Origin: Phycisphaerales bacterium
GTDB taxonomy: Bacteria > Planctomycetota > Phycisphaerae > Phycisphaerales > UBA1924
DNA length: 64,000 nt
NCBI GenBank assembly: GCA_020849105.1
Contig: JADLGW010000058.1
Location: 62,001-126,000, forward strand
Direction of reading: 5' to 3'
Shown in pieces: positions 17,385-24,687 of this stretch. Made by a program: the position numbers and the translations under genes. A model generated the notes under the pieces. It was not told the DNA's origin. It was given only the letters and a program-made list of their open reading frames with translations, and ran no database searches. Positions within the stretch are counted from its first letter, which is position 1. Each line of letters begins with the position of its first letter.

Positions 17385-17723
17385 TCAGGGCAGCACCATC
17401 CCGGGCGGCAGTTCGCCGTGGATGCGCTTCAAGTACCGCTCGGTCTCGCTCTCCCTGCTCGGCGGCGCTCCGGACAACAGTTCGTCGCGGCGCTGCGTCA
17501 GGCGCGCGTAGAGCGCCGCCTGCAGCGGGTCGCCGGGCCACGACCGCTGGTACGCCTCTAGGTCCATCCCCTTGAAGCGCTTCTCGCGGTCCTTGTGGAT
17601 GCGGATGGAGAGGTCCACGCACTCGGCGTCCTCGCCCATGAGCCGCTGCCAGCGCTCCGCCTCGCTCTCGCCCGCCCAGGGCACGTTCTTTTCGAGGCGG
17701 GCGAGGCGCGACGCGACGCTCAC
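17385..17723 (-). CDS. Hypothetical small helical protein
   Basis: About 112 residues, beginning VSVASRLARLEKNVPW from a GTG that overlaps the TGA of an upstream frame (GTGA at 17720-17723). An in-frame ATG at 17735 is the alternative. The protein is rich in Glu and Arg and predicted helical, with an ASRLARLE opening like small proteins often found next to zinc-ribbon genes in planctomycete accessory regions. No known domain. The overlap with the preceding frame argues for a two-gene unit. Confidence 0.5.
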   Translation of the reverse strand: MSVASRLARLEKNVPWAGESEAERWQRLMGEDAECVDLSIRIHKDREKRFKGMDLEAYQRSWPGDPLQAALYARLTQRRDELLSGAPPSRESETERYLKRIHGELPPGMVLP

Positions 17724-17921
17724 AGCGCCTCCCACGTCGCGCGGTCAACGTTGGTGACCTTGGCGACCGGCTGGTAGGGCCCCGCAGCGCGGGCAGATGA
17801 CCCCGGGCCTGTCCCTGGGCCGGCAGTGCTCGGGCAGGCCTTCGAGCCGCCAGAGGTCTGCCGGTGCACCCCCGCAGCCGCCGCCGCGCCCGAGGGTCCG
17901 CGGGCCTGTGACGCTGGACAT
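17720..17921 (-). pseudogene. Possible small zinc-ribbon gene with a frameshift
   Basis: From the ATG at 17921 the minus strand reads into WRLEGLPEHCRPRDRPGVIC then PRCGAL. One base later a second frame continues GPYQPVAKVTNVDRATWEAL and stops exactly at the GTGA shared with the next gene. Joining the two frames at the G-run near 17782 would give a coherent small CPRCG protein of about 66 residues. The evidence is the overlap and the Cys motif only; chance open frames in high-GC DNA remain possible. Confidence 0.3.
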
Positions 17922-17973
17922 TCCGGCCCCCCGCGCGGATACTTGCCCTGCCCCGGGGGAGCCTCCGGGCCAG

Positions 17974-18045
17974 GCCACCTTAGCTCAGTGGTAGAGCGAT
18001 GCTTTCGTAAAGCATAGGTCCAGGGTTCAAATCCCTGAGGTGGCT
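17974..18045 (+). tRNA. tRNA-Thr (anticodon CGT)
   Basis: The full cloverleaf is present. The acceptor stem GCCACCT pairs with AGGTGGC. The D-arm is GCTCAGTGGTAGAGC. The anticodon stem ATGCT/AGCAT has loop TTCGTAA with CGT at 18006-18008, decoding ACG. The T-arm is CAGGG-TTCAAAT-CCCTG and the discriminator base is T. CCA is not encoded and must be added by nucleotidyltransferase. No integrase or duplicated 3' end was seen nearby. Confidence 0.96.
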
Positions 18046-18235
18046 CTACGTTTTCGCTGTTTCTGTGCCCGTTTTGTGCCAGAACCGGGCCAAGCCCAAG
18101 GCTGCTGTGCTTCCGGAGCACGAACGCTTCGGCTGGAGCCGGGCGGTTGACTTCGGCGGCGGATCCCGTGTTGCCACGGTCCCACCCGTGGATCGTCCAA
18201 CTGGGCGGCGTGCCGGGGAGGATGGCGCCCCGTTG

Positions 18236-18241
18236 TAGACT
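18236..18241 (+). promoter_or_regulatory. -10-like hexamer for leaderless DUF1801 gene
   Basis: TAGACT ends 6 bases before the ATG at 18248; no Shine-Dalgarno lies between. Confidence 0.35.
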
Positions 18242-18247
18242 CGCGCC

Positions 18248-18853
18248 ATGCAGTCCAAAGCCGCCACCGTCGACCGGTACCTGGCCGAACTCCCGCCGGA
18301 CCGCCGGGCCGAACTCCAGGCCGTGCGCGAGATCATTCTGAAGAACCTCGGCAGGGACTACCGCGAGGCGATGGGCTTCGGGATGATCGGGTACGTCGTC
18401 CCGCTCGAGGTCTTCCCGCCCGGCTACCACTGTGATCCGCGCCGGCCGCTGCCGTTCGCGGGCCTCGCCTCGCAGAAGAACCACCTGTCGCTCTACCTCA
18501 TGTCCGTGTACGAGGTTCCGGGCAACACGAACGAGCACGCAGCGTGGTTCCGCCGGGCGTGGGCCGCGACCGGCAAGAAACTGGACATGGGCAAGTCGTG
18601 TATCCGCTTCAAGCGGTCCGGCGACCTGGCCCTTGACGTGATCGGCGAGGCCATCCGGCGCGTGCCCGCCGCGAAGTGGATCGAGGTCTACCAGAGGTCG
18701 CGAGCGGATGCCCCGGCGCGGGCCGCGGCACGCAAGGCCGCGAGGGTGAAGGCCACGAAGACTGGCGCGGCGAAGGCGGTCAAGAAGGCCGCCCGCAAGC
18801 CTGCGACGAAGGCCGCCCGCCGGGCCCGGCGTCAGGCGCCGAAGGCCGTTTGA
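18248..18853 (+). CDS. DUF1801 (YdhG-like) protein with a histone-H1-like basic tail
   Basis: Residues 1-150 match the DUF1801/YdhG fold: an N-terminal segment VDRYLAELPPDRRAELQAVR, central MGFGMIGYVVP and LASQKNHLSLYLM, then KLDMGKSCIRFKR. The final 50 residues are almost only Ala, Lys, Arg, Pro and Thr (for example AAKAVKKAARKPATKAARRA). This resembles bacterial histone-H1-like and Lys/Ala-rich nucleic-acid-binding tails. The core domain has no established reaction, and the tail suggests binding to DNA or RNA in the cytoplasm. The tail is uncommon for the family. It lies 200 bases after tRNA-Thr; that gap contains a small CCACGG/CCGTGG hairpin at 18174-18191. Confidence 0.82.
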   Translation: MQSKAATVDRYLAELPPDRRAELQAVREIILKNLGRDYREAMGFGMIGYVVPLEVFPPGYHCDPRRPLPFAGLASQKNHLSLYLMSVYEVPGNTNEHAAWFRRAWAATGKKLDMGKSCIRFKRSGDLALDVIGEAIRRVPAAKWIEVYQRSRADAPARAAARKAARVKATKTGAAKAVKKAARKPATKAARRARRQAPKAV

Positions 18854-18877
18854 GTTCCCGGGACTCTCTGGTAGCAT
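18850..18877 (+). promoter_or_regulatory. Sigma-70-like promoter with extended -10
   Basis: TTGAGT (18850-18855), a 16-base spacer ending in TGG, and TAGCAT (18872-18877). The TG before the -10 gives an extended element. It would drive the PEP-CTERM gene at 18950 with a leader of about 65 bases. The -35 overlaps the end of the DUF1801 gene. Confidence 0.55.
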
Positions 18878-18949
18878 GGTCCTCGTGTGTACGCCGAACT
18901 CCGCCGACGCGGCGGGGACACTCCGAACGAACCGAAAGAGAGGATCGCC

Positions 18950-19807
18950 GTGTTCCAGCACCGCGCGCCGCCACATGTCCTGCCGCTCCTGATACCCGCT
19001 CTCGCGCTCCTGTCGGTCAACGCGGCGGTCCGTGCCGATCTCTACGGCATCGGGCGGGGGATCGGCGCCGACACGTTCTACCAGATCAACACCGCGACGG
19101 GTGCGGCCACGCCGCTCTTCAGTTTCTCCAACGCCGGGACGACCTCCACATTCCACCTTGCGTACAACCCCGTCACGAACAGGTTCGTGACCGTGCAGCA
19201 GAACGGGACGACCTCGAGCACGCTCATCGAGATTGACGCCACCACGTTCACCGCGGCCGCCGTGGTGCACGGCATCCCCACGTCCGCGTTCGAGGGGGTT
19301 GAGTATTCCGCGTCGCTCGGCGGGTTCGTCGTGTCCTACGGCACGACCACGGGCGCCACCGGCCGGCTCGCGCTGCTGGACAACGGCTACACCCTGATCA
19401 ACAACAATCCGAGCACCGGCCTGCCCGACGGCGACACGCTCTTCCTCGACGGGACCGGCGCGCTCAACGTGCTGGACCCGAACAACCCCTACAACGGCTG
19501 GCAGCGCAACCTGATCAACAACCCGTTCGGCGCGACGTCGATCGTCGTCGCCGGCGGCTCGAACCCCTTTGCCGCCACCGACGCCGATTGTGCATGGAAG
19601 GCCGATGAGAGCCGCCTGTTTCTCACCCAGACCACGTCGCTCGCCCGCATCGTCGGTCCGAACAACATCTTCAGCGTCGGCCCCTACGGCCCGGGCATCA
19701 GCATCACCGGCATCGCCGTCGGACCGCCGATCCCCGCGCCGGCGTCGCTCTGCCTGCTGGCCGCGGCCGGTGCGGTGACGCTCCTTCGCGGGCGGCGCAC
19801 CGCGTAG
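18950..19807 (+). CDS. PEP-CTERM-like secreted protein, function unknown
   Basis: The protein has 285 residues from the GTG at 18950, preceded by GAGAGG at good spacing. It has a signal peptide (VFQHRAPPHVLPLLIPALAL, then LSVNAAVRA) and a body of short beta-strand repeats rich in Asn, Thr and Gly, suggesting a propeller of about six blades. The C-terminus IPAPASLCLLAAAGAVTLLR plus GRRTA fits a PEP-CTERM sorting tail. Start choice: an in-frame start at 18887 would put 21 charged residues before the signal peptide. Substrate or partner unknown. It ends 17 bases from the convergent rpoN stop. Confidence 0.75.
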   Translation: MFQHRAPPHVLPLLIPALALLSVNAAVRADLYGIGRGIGADTFYQINTATGAATPLFSFSNAGTTSTFHLAYNPVTNRFVTVQQNGTTSSTLIEIDATTFTAAAVVHGIPTSAFEGVEYSASLGGFVVSYGTTTGATGRLALLDNGYTLINNNPSTGLPDGDTLFLDGTGALNVLDPNNPYNGWQRNLINNPFGATSIVVAGGSNPFAATDADCAWKADESRLFLTQTTSLARIVGPNNIFSVGPYGPGISITGIAVGPPIPAPASLCLLAAAGAVTLLRGRRTA

Positions 19808-19824
19808 GCCCGCGCGGCCGGCGG

Positions 19825-21366
19825 CTAGAACGTCTTGCGCATCCGCGCGCTCGGCACACCCAGTTGGTCGCGGTACTTGGCGACCGTCCGCCGCGCGATC
19901 TCGATGCCCCTGGCCCGCAGCGCATCGGCGATCGCGTCATCGGACAGCGGGCTCGCCTTGTCCTCCGCGTCCACGACCTCCCTGAGCGCCGCCCGCACCG
20001 CGTCGTAACTCATGTCCTGCCCGCTGTCGGTCGCCAGCCCACCGGAGAAGAACTTCCGCAGCGCCACCACGCCCCGCGGCGTCTGGAGGTACTTGTCCGC
20101 CACCGCCCGCGACACCGTGGCCACATGGATCCCGAGTTGGTCGGCCACCTGCGTCATCGGCAGGGGCCTGAGTGCCTGCGGCCCGAAATCGAAGAACTCC
20201 CGCTGCGCATCCACCACGACCTTGATCACCCGCAGCAGCGTGTGCTTCCGCTGACCGACCGCGTCCAGCAGCCACTGCGCGTTGGCAAGGTTCGTCTTGA
20301 TGAACTCACGGTCCTTCTTCGGCACCGCCTTGTCGCGCGACATCCGCGCGTACTCCTCGTTCACGCGGAGGTTGGGCAGCCGTGTGTCGTTCAGGTATGC
20401 GTAGTACCGGTCGCCGTCCTCGTCGTACTCCACGATGGCGTCCGGCGTAATGGCGGGCTCGGAATCCCGCGAGAGCGCCCGGCCGGGTGCCAGCGACAGC
20501 CCGCGCATCGATTCCATCGCCGACTTGATCCGGTCCAGCGAGAGACCGGTCTTCTCCGCGATCCGCGGCAGGCGGTTCTGCATCAGGTCGTCCAGGTGGT
20601 CCGCGACGATCCGCCTGGCCGCGTCGCGCACGCCCGGCGGCGAGCCGTCGAGCATCGGCGAGTCAATCTGCAGCAGCAGCGCCTCGCGAACGTCCCGGGC
20701 CGCCACCCCCGGCGGTTCCAGCAGCGTCTGCAACGCCAGCAGCGCCCGCTCCATCTGGTCGGCCGCCGGACGATCACCCCCCGGCGGCATGCGGTCGATG
20801 ATCGTGTCCAGCGGCGTACGCAGGAACCCGTCCTCATCCAGGTACCCGATGATCTGCTCGCCCAGCGGCAGCAGCGACCCGTCCACGTCCGCAAGCCGCC
20901 ACTGCTCCCGCAGTTGTTCCGCGGGCGAGGCGGATCGCGCCGGGGCCGCGGCCATCGCGTCCATCTTCGGGTCGCGCTCGCCCGTGTCGCGCCGGATGCG
21001 CTCCGTGAAGTCGCGCTCCGGCGGCGCCGTGTCCTCGATCGAGTCCTCGTTGTCGCCCGCGTCCGGGTTCGCCTCCGCGTAACTCTCCAGTCGCTCGAAG
21101 TCCGCCTCCGATCCGCCCTCCTCGACCTTCAGCGGCCGCTCGTTCTCGCTCGCGTCGCGCTCGGCTTCCTTCTGCTCACGGGCCAGGTCGCCCGCGTCAC
21201 CCTCACCCTCGGCCAGTTCCAGGGTCGCGTTGTTCTCCAGTTCCTGCTCGATCCGCTCCTCCAGTTCCGCCAGCGGCATCTGGAGGATCTCCATCGACTG
21301 GATCATGCGCGGGGCCAGTTTCATGTGCTGGCCGAGACGCATGTGCTGGGAGGTGTCGAATCTCAT
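19825..21366 (-). CDS. rpoN: RNA polymerase sigma-54 factor
   Basis: The 513-residue protein has all three RpoN regions. Region I is MRFDTSQHMRLGQHMKLAPR through MIQSMEILQMPLAELEERI, the activator-contacting Gln/Leu-rich segment. An acidic region II lies at about 50-110. Core-binding and helix-turn-helix parts follow, and the RpoN box is ARRTVAKYRDQLG near the end. It directs transcription from -24/-12 promoters with AAA+ activators. The ATG at 21366 matches the family start exactly. It has no Shine-Dalgarno: the 14 bases upstream are TGGTGCCTGCTCCC, and an octamer array begins 7 bases from the ATG, so the leader may have been altered by an insertion. Confidence 0.97.
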   Translation of the reverse strand: MRFDTSQHMRLGQHMKLAPRMIQSMEILQMPLAELEERIEQELENNATLELAEGEGDAGDLAREQKEAERDASENERPLKVEEGGSEADFERLESYAEANPDAGDNEDSIEDTAPPERDFTERIRRDTGERDPKMDAMAAAPARSASPAEQLREQWRLADVDGSLLPLGEQIIGYLDEDGFLRTPLDTIIDRMPPGGDRPAADQMERALLALQTLLEPPGVAARDVREALLLQIDSPMLDGSPPGVRDAARRIVADHLDDLMQNRLPRIAEKTGLSLDRIKSAMESMRGLSLAPGRALSRDSEPAITPDAIVEYDEDGDRYYAYLNDTRLPNLRVNEEYARMSRDKAVPKKDREFIKTNLANAQWLLDAVGQRKHTLLRVIKVVVDAQREFFDFGPQALRPLPMTQVADQLGIHVATVSRAVADKYLQTPRGVVALRKFFSGGLATDSGQDMSYDAVRAALREVVDAEDKASPLSDDAIADALRARGIEIARRTVAKYRDQLGVPSARMRKTF

Positions 21367-21372
21367 GGGAGC

Positions 21373-21404
21373 AGGCACCAAGGCACGAAGGCACGAAGGC
21401 ACGA
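21373..21404. repeat. Octamer array, left border of the S23 cassette
   Basis: Four head-to-tail octamers: AGGCACCA then AGGCACGA three times, followed by a partial unit. The array is the inverted counterpart of 21821-21852 and starts 7 bases before the rpoN start codon. Confidence 0.9.
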
Positions 21405-21427
21405 AGCAGAATGAACCAGGGTCGACC

Positions 21428-21802
21428 TCATGGCTGCTTCGGCGGCATCTCCTGAAGGCTCCGGATCAACCCCTGCAAAACCCGGTCCGATTCAGCGAGG
21501 ATGTCCGCGAGGGCTCGATCCTCCCCGAGCATGTTCATCGCGACCGCGAGTTCATATTGTGTCGCCAACTCGGCAAGGGAGCCGCGGGCGACGCGGAGAA
21601 AGCGCAGATAGTCATCCAGGCTTTGCCGTGCGTACCCCTCCGCGATGTTCGAGGGCACGGAAACCGCGGCCCGTCGCATCTGGCTCGTCAGGCCAAAACG
21701 CTCTGACTCCGGCATCGAGCGTGTAGCGCGATAGATCGCTTGCGCGAGCGTCATGGGACGTTGCCACGCGGCAAGGTCTCGGAATGTCCTGATCGTGCCC
21801 AC
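21428..21802 (-). CDS. Four-helix-bundle (S23/IVS-type) protein
   Basis: The 124-residue protein matches the family first noticed in intervening sequences of 23S rRNA genes. It opens with FRDLAAWQRPMTLAQAIYRA and contains the hallmark SVPSNIAEGYARQS and an FLRVARGSLAELATQYELA helix. Proteins of this fold form pentamers; the relative Avd assists diversity-generating retroelements. Here no rRNA, reverse transcriptase or variable repeat is nearby. The GTG start at 21802 has GGAGAG about 12 bases upstream. The gene is enclosed by inverted octamer arrays. Molecular role unknown. Confidence 0.9.
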   Translation of the reverse strand: MGTIRTFRDLAAWQRPMTLAQAIYRATRSMPESERFGLTSQMRRAAVSVPSNIAEGYARQSLDDYLRFLRVARGSLAELATQYELAVAMNMLGEDRALADILAESDRVLQGLIRSLQEMPPKQP

Positions 21803-21820
21803 CGCCGTGATCTCTCCGCT

Positions 21821-21852
21821 TCGTGCCTTCGTGCCTCTGTGCCTTCGTGCCT
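21821..21852. repeat. Octamer array, right border of the S23 cassette
   Basis: Four head-to-tail octamers: TCGTGCCT, TCGTGCCT, CTGTGCCT, TCGTGCCT. They are the reverse complement of the left array; the last unit overlaps the recR stop codon. Confidence 0.9.
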
Positions 21853-22525
21853 ATTCGATCGCCCTCCGCCCCTCGATCGCATCCGCCAGCACAGCCTTGT
21901 TCGCGTGCTCAAGTTGCCCGCCCGAGGGCAGCCCGCGCGAGAGCCGGCTCACCGTCACACCCAGCGGCCGCAGTTCCCCCGCCAGGTACAGCCCCGTGCC
22001 GTCGCCCTCGAGCGTGGGATTGAGCCCCAGGATCACCTCCCGCACCGCCACACCGCCGGAGTTGGCGCCCGGGTCCTTCACGCGCTCGACCAGCCCCGCG
22101 ACGGTCAGATCCCCCGGCCCGATGCCGTCCAGAGGCGACAGATGCCCGAGCAGCACGTGGTACACACCGCGGAACATCCCGGTCTGCTCGAGCGCGATCA
22201 GGTCCCGGGGCTGCTCGACCACCAGCACCAGCCCTCGGTCGCGGCTGCCGTCCGCACAGATCGTGCACGGGTCCGCATCGGTCAGGTTGTAGCACACCGA
22301 ACAGTGCCGCACCCGCTCCTTCACGTCCTGCACCGCCCGCGCCAGCCGCAGCGCCTCCTCGCGCCCAGCCGTCAGCACATGGAACGCCATCCGCTCGGCA
22401 CTCCGGCGCCCGATCCCGGGCAGCGCCGCAAACTCGGCGATCAGGCGCTCGACCGGCTCCGGGTAGATACTCCGCACCGGCGGGTCGGCGGGCTTTCGTC
22501 GTGATGGCGCGGCTCCGTCCGGCAT
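21851..22525 (-). CDS. recR: Recombination mediator protein RecR
   Basis: The 224-residue protein has the full RecR layout. A helix-hairpin-helix (LPGIGRRSAERMAFHVL) is followed by a four-Cys zinc site (CSVCYNLTDADPCTIC), a Toprim domain (VLVVEQPRDLIALEQ ... YHVLLGHLSPLDGIGP) and a Walker-B-like tail. RecR works with RecO and RecF to load RecA on gapped DNA. The last codons meet the octamer array, so the protein end may have been set by that insertion. Its promoter region (33 bases) is shared with the divergent phosphatase gene. Confidence 0.96.
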   Translation of the reverse strand: MPDGAAPSRRKPADPPVRSIYPEPVERLIAEFAALPGIGRRSAERMAFHVLTAGREEALRLARAVQDVKERVRHCSVCYNLTDADPCTICADGSRDRGLVLVVEQPRDLIALEQTGMFRGVYHVLLGHLSPLDGIGPGDLTVAGLVERVKDPGANSGGVAVREVILGLNPTLEGDGTGLYLAGELRPLGVTVSRLSRGLPSGGQLEHANKAVLADAIEGRRAIE

Positions 22526-22533
22526 CCGCGAGC

Positions 22534-22539
22534 ATGGTA
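22534..22539 (-). promoter_or_regulatory. -10-like hexamer for leaderless recR
   Basis: TACCAT on the minus strand ends 8 bases before the recR ATG at 22525; no Shine-Dalgarno between. Confidence 0.35.
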
Positions 22540-22547
22540 CACGACGC

Positions 22548-22553
22548 TACGCT
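22548..22553 (+). promoter_or_regulatory. -10-like hexamer for leaderless phosphatase gene
   Basis: TACGCT ends 5 bases before the ATG at 22559, back to back with the recR hexamer at 22534-22539. Confidence 0.35.
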
Positions 22554-22558
22554 TCCGC

Positions 22559-23206
22559 ATGACTGGCCAGGCCGTCCGCAGGTCCGGGATCCGGCGCGTG
22601 TCCCTCATCGCCCTCGCGGCCGCCGCGGTCGGTCTGCTCGGGGCCTTCTATGCCGACGGCGTCCGTCCGAATCTGATCCCGAAGAACTTCGGCGTGGTGG
22701 ACGAGGGAAAGGTCTACCGCTCCGGGCAACTCACGCCCGCCGCGTTCGCGTCGGCGGTGAAGGGGCACGGCATCCGCACGGTCATCGACCTGGGGTCGGC
22801 CCTCAACGACGCCGGGACCGCCGACGACGATCAACTGGAACGCCTCAACCAGCGGTCCGCCGACGCCCTGGGCGTCCGGCGCGTCCGCCTGAGCCTGCTG
22901 GGCGACGGCACGGGCGACCCGAACGAGTATGTGAGGGCCCTGCGGGTGATGAACGACCCGGCCGCCCAGCCCGTCCTGGTCCACTGCGGGGCGGGCTCCG
23001 AACGCACCGGGGCCGCGAGCATCCTCTACATGAACCTCGCGCACGGCGTGCCGATCGACGAGGGCTATGCCCGCGCGGGCGACTTCCGCCACGACCCGAA
23101 ACGCAACCCGGAACTCAAGCCCGTCCTCGACCAGTACGGCGCGGCGATTGTCGAGGCCGCCAGGGACGGGACGGTGATCCCGTATCAGGGCCCAGGACAG
23201 CGGTAG
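22559..23206 (+). CDS. Dual-specificity/tyrosine phosphatase family protein, membrane-anchored
   Basis: The 215-residue protein has an uncleaved signal or anchor helix (about 13-31). The phosphatase fold follows: VYRSGQLTP, then IRTVIDLGSALNDAG, and the P-loop VHCGAGSERTG (HCxxGxxRT) at about 141-151 with catalytic Cys and Arg. It would dephosphorylate a tyrosine, inositol phosphate or polyprenyl-type substrate outside the cytoplasm; which of these is unknown. The anchor indicates a periplasmic site. Divergent from recR. Confidence 0.87.
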   Translation: MTGQAVRRSGIRRVSLIALAAAAVGLLGAFYADGVRPNLIPKNFGVVDEGKVYRSGQLTPAAFASAVKGHGIRTVIDLGSALNDAGTADDDQLERLNQRSADALGVRRVRLSLLGDGTGDPNEYVRALRVMNDPAAQPVLVHCGAGSERTGAASILYMNLAHGVPIDEGYARAGDFRHDPKRNPELKPVLDQYGAAIVEAARDGTVIPYQGPGQR

Positions 23207-23213
23207 CCGATCG

Positions 23214-24605
23214 CTATTCGTCCTCGACTCCCGTCTCCGCCGCCCGCGCCTCCAGCCGCGCCAGTTTCTCCGCCACACCCGGCGCGATCTTGTAGTGGAC
23301 CTCCTTGCCGACCTTGTAGGTGTTCATCAGTTTCCGCTTGACGAGGTGGTCCAGGTCCGCTCGGGCCGTCGTTCGCGTGATGCGGTTGGAGTTGGAGTGC
23401 GACGTGACGGTGTAGTCCGTCTTCGGATGTCTCAGCGCGTGCTCAAGGAGGAGGCGCTGACGCAGATTCAGGTTTCGGTCGAGTCCAACGAGGCGAACGC
23501 TGCGGTCCACCTCCTCCGCCTCGCGCATCAGGCACTCATGCAGCCGCTCGACGGCACGCCCAATCACACTGAGCTTGTACTGGATGAAGTAGGTGAGGTC
23601 CCCTTCGTCCTGCTCGGTGTCGATGTATGCCTGCGGGTACTTCGCGATCGCCTTGTGGATCAGGGCGGAGATCGCCAGGTACTCGAACACGCGGTAGCCG
23701 GCGCGCAGCGCCGCCCAGTAGAAGACGGCCCGGGCGGTGCGCCCGTTCCCATCCACAAACGGGTGCTCGTACCCGATCATGAAATGGAGGATCGAGGCCT
23801 TCACGACCGGATGGATGAACCTTTCTCCGTCATGCGACCGGTTTGCAAAGTCGCACAAGGCCTTGATACGCGCGGGGATGGACTCCGCCGGCGGCGGCGT
23901 GAATATCGGCTCGTTCGAACGGACGTCGACGACACGGACGGTCTCGTCGGGGCGGCGGAACCGTCCGGCCTGCTCGGGGTTTTCGAGCGTGTCCGTGGTG
24001 AGCACCCCCTGCAGGTCGCAAAGCATCGTCGGGGACAGTTCCTTCCGGAGCAGAGCTTTGATCCGCTGCATCGCCGCGTAGTTATTCACCACCATCGCCT
24101 CGCTCCTGGACCGCGGGGGGCGCCCAGAGCGGAGCATCTCGATCGCGTCGGCTCGCGTCGTCGCCGCCCCTTCGATCAGCGATGACTCGATCGCTTCGTC
24201 CATCAGCGTGCGGATAGCGAACCGGTTCCGCAGCGCGGGGTCCGCGAGGGCGCCGTGTGGTGCGTCCAGCGCGGCGACCCCGCCGCCGACCGCATGATCG
24301 ATCCTGTGCAGTTGCTCTATCAGGCTTGGAAAAGTGCAGAACGAGAACTCCCCTCCCTCCATGGCTCGGAGTGGTACCCGGTGTCTGTGGCTGAGCCTGG
24401 CGAGCTTGACCGCCGCCCACGTTGCGGTCGCGTCCAGCCCATTCTCCTCCGCCACGTGGCGGACCTTGCGCCACGGACGGTACTTTGCCATGACGCGGCC
24501 GAACCCCGAATGGGTCATCACGTGCACCGCGTCGGCCACAAGCGCGGGGTCGGCGAAGTTGACGGCGGGCGGCGTCTGATCGGTACGCACCGGGGGAACC
24601 CCCAA
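23214..24605 (-). CDS. Fic-domain AMP-transferase-type protein with winged-helix C-terminus
   Basis: The 463-residue protein has the Fic active site HPFVDGNGRTAR (His about 281). An N-terminal inhibitory helix, SSLIEGA (about 141-147), fits the (S/T)xxxE(G/N) motif of class II Fic proteins. It would transfer AMP or another phosphate moiety to a protein hydroxyl group. Residues about 385-445 (LRQRLLLEHALRHP ... ITRTTARADLDHLVKRKLM) form a winged helix-turn-helix, so it may bind its own promoter. The start is TTG 24605 or GTG 24590; neither has a good Shine-Dalgarno. An inverted repeat and promoter directly upstream support autoregulation. No antitoxin-like small gene is adjacent. Confidence 0.93.
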   Translation of the reverse strand: MGVPPVRTDQTPPAVNFADPALVADAVHVMTHSGFGRVMAKYRPWRKVRHVAEENGLDATATWAAVKLARLSHRHRVPLRAMEGGEFSFCTFPSLIEQLHRIDHAVGGGVAALDAPHGALADPALRNRFAIRTLMDEAIESSLIEGAATTRADAIEMLRSGRPPRSRSEAMVVNNYAAMQRIKALLRKELSPTMLCDLQGVLTTDTLENPEQAGRFRRPDETVRVVDVRSNEPIFTPPPAESIPARIKALCDFANRSHDGERFIHPVVKASILHFMIGYEHPFVDGNGRTARAVFYWAALRAGYRVFEYLAISALIHKAIAKYPQAYIDTEQDEGDLTYFIQYKLSVIGRAVERLHECLMREAEEVDRSVRLVGLDRNLNLRQRLLLEHALRHPKTDYTVTSHSNSNRITRTTARADLDHLVKRKLMNTYKVGKEVHYKIAPGVAEKLARLEARAAETGVEDE

Positions 24606-24606
24606 A

Positions 24607-24635
24607 CAAAGTCAATATCGGTCAAACTGACTTTG
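24607..24635 (-). promoter_or_regulatory. Operator-like inverted repeat upstream of fic
   Basis: CAAAGTCA (24607-24614) and TGACTTTG (24628-24635) form a perfect 8-bp inverted repeat with a 13-base spacer, covering the predicted transcript start. GTCAAACTG at 24621-24629 is repeated at 24663-24671, exactly 42 bases away (four helical turns), over the -35. Confidence 0.6.
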
Positions 24636-24639
24636 CAGA

Positions 24640-24667
24640 ACATTACCCGGCGCGTCGAAAAAGTCAA
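24640..24667 (-). promoter_or_regulatory. Sigma-70-like promoter of the fic gene
   Basis: On the minus strand: TTGACT (24667-24662), a 16-base spacer, TAATGT (24645-24640). Transcription would start near 24633, inside the inverted repeat. Confidence 0.6.
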
Positions 24668-24687
24668 ACTGTGCGATGATGTCTTTT

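Larger units (their letters stand above)
21373..21852. mobile_element. Putative octamer-bounded cassette carrying a four-helix-bundle gene
   Basis: A 480-base segment has inverted four-unit octamer arrays at its ends and a single gene inside. It sits between the rpoN start codon and the recR stop codon; the last octamer overlaps the recR TAG. No transposase, recombinase or target-site duplication is visible, so mobility is inferred only from the terminal symmetry and the tight placement between housekeeping genes. A gene-less relative of the border lies between accB and accC. Confidence 0.45.

Noticed and set aside
17271..18247. Integrative element at tRNA-Thr
   Set aside because: No integrase, no repeated tRNA 3' end, and the odd genes lie on the 5' side of the tRNA rather than at its 3' end.
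21428..21802. Accessory (Avd) gene of a diversity-generating retroelement or an rRNA intervening sequence
   Set aside because: The fold fits, but no reverse transcriptase, template/variable repeats or rRNA gene lies in the window.
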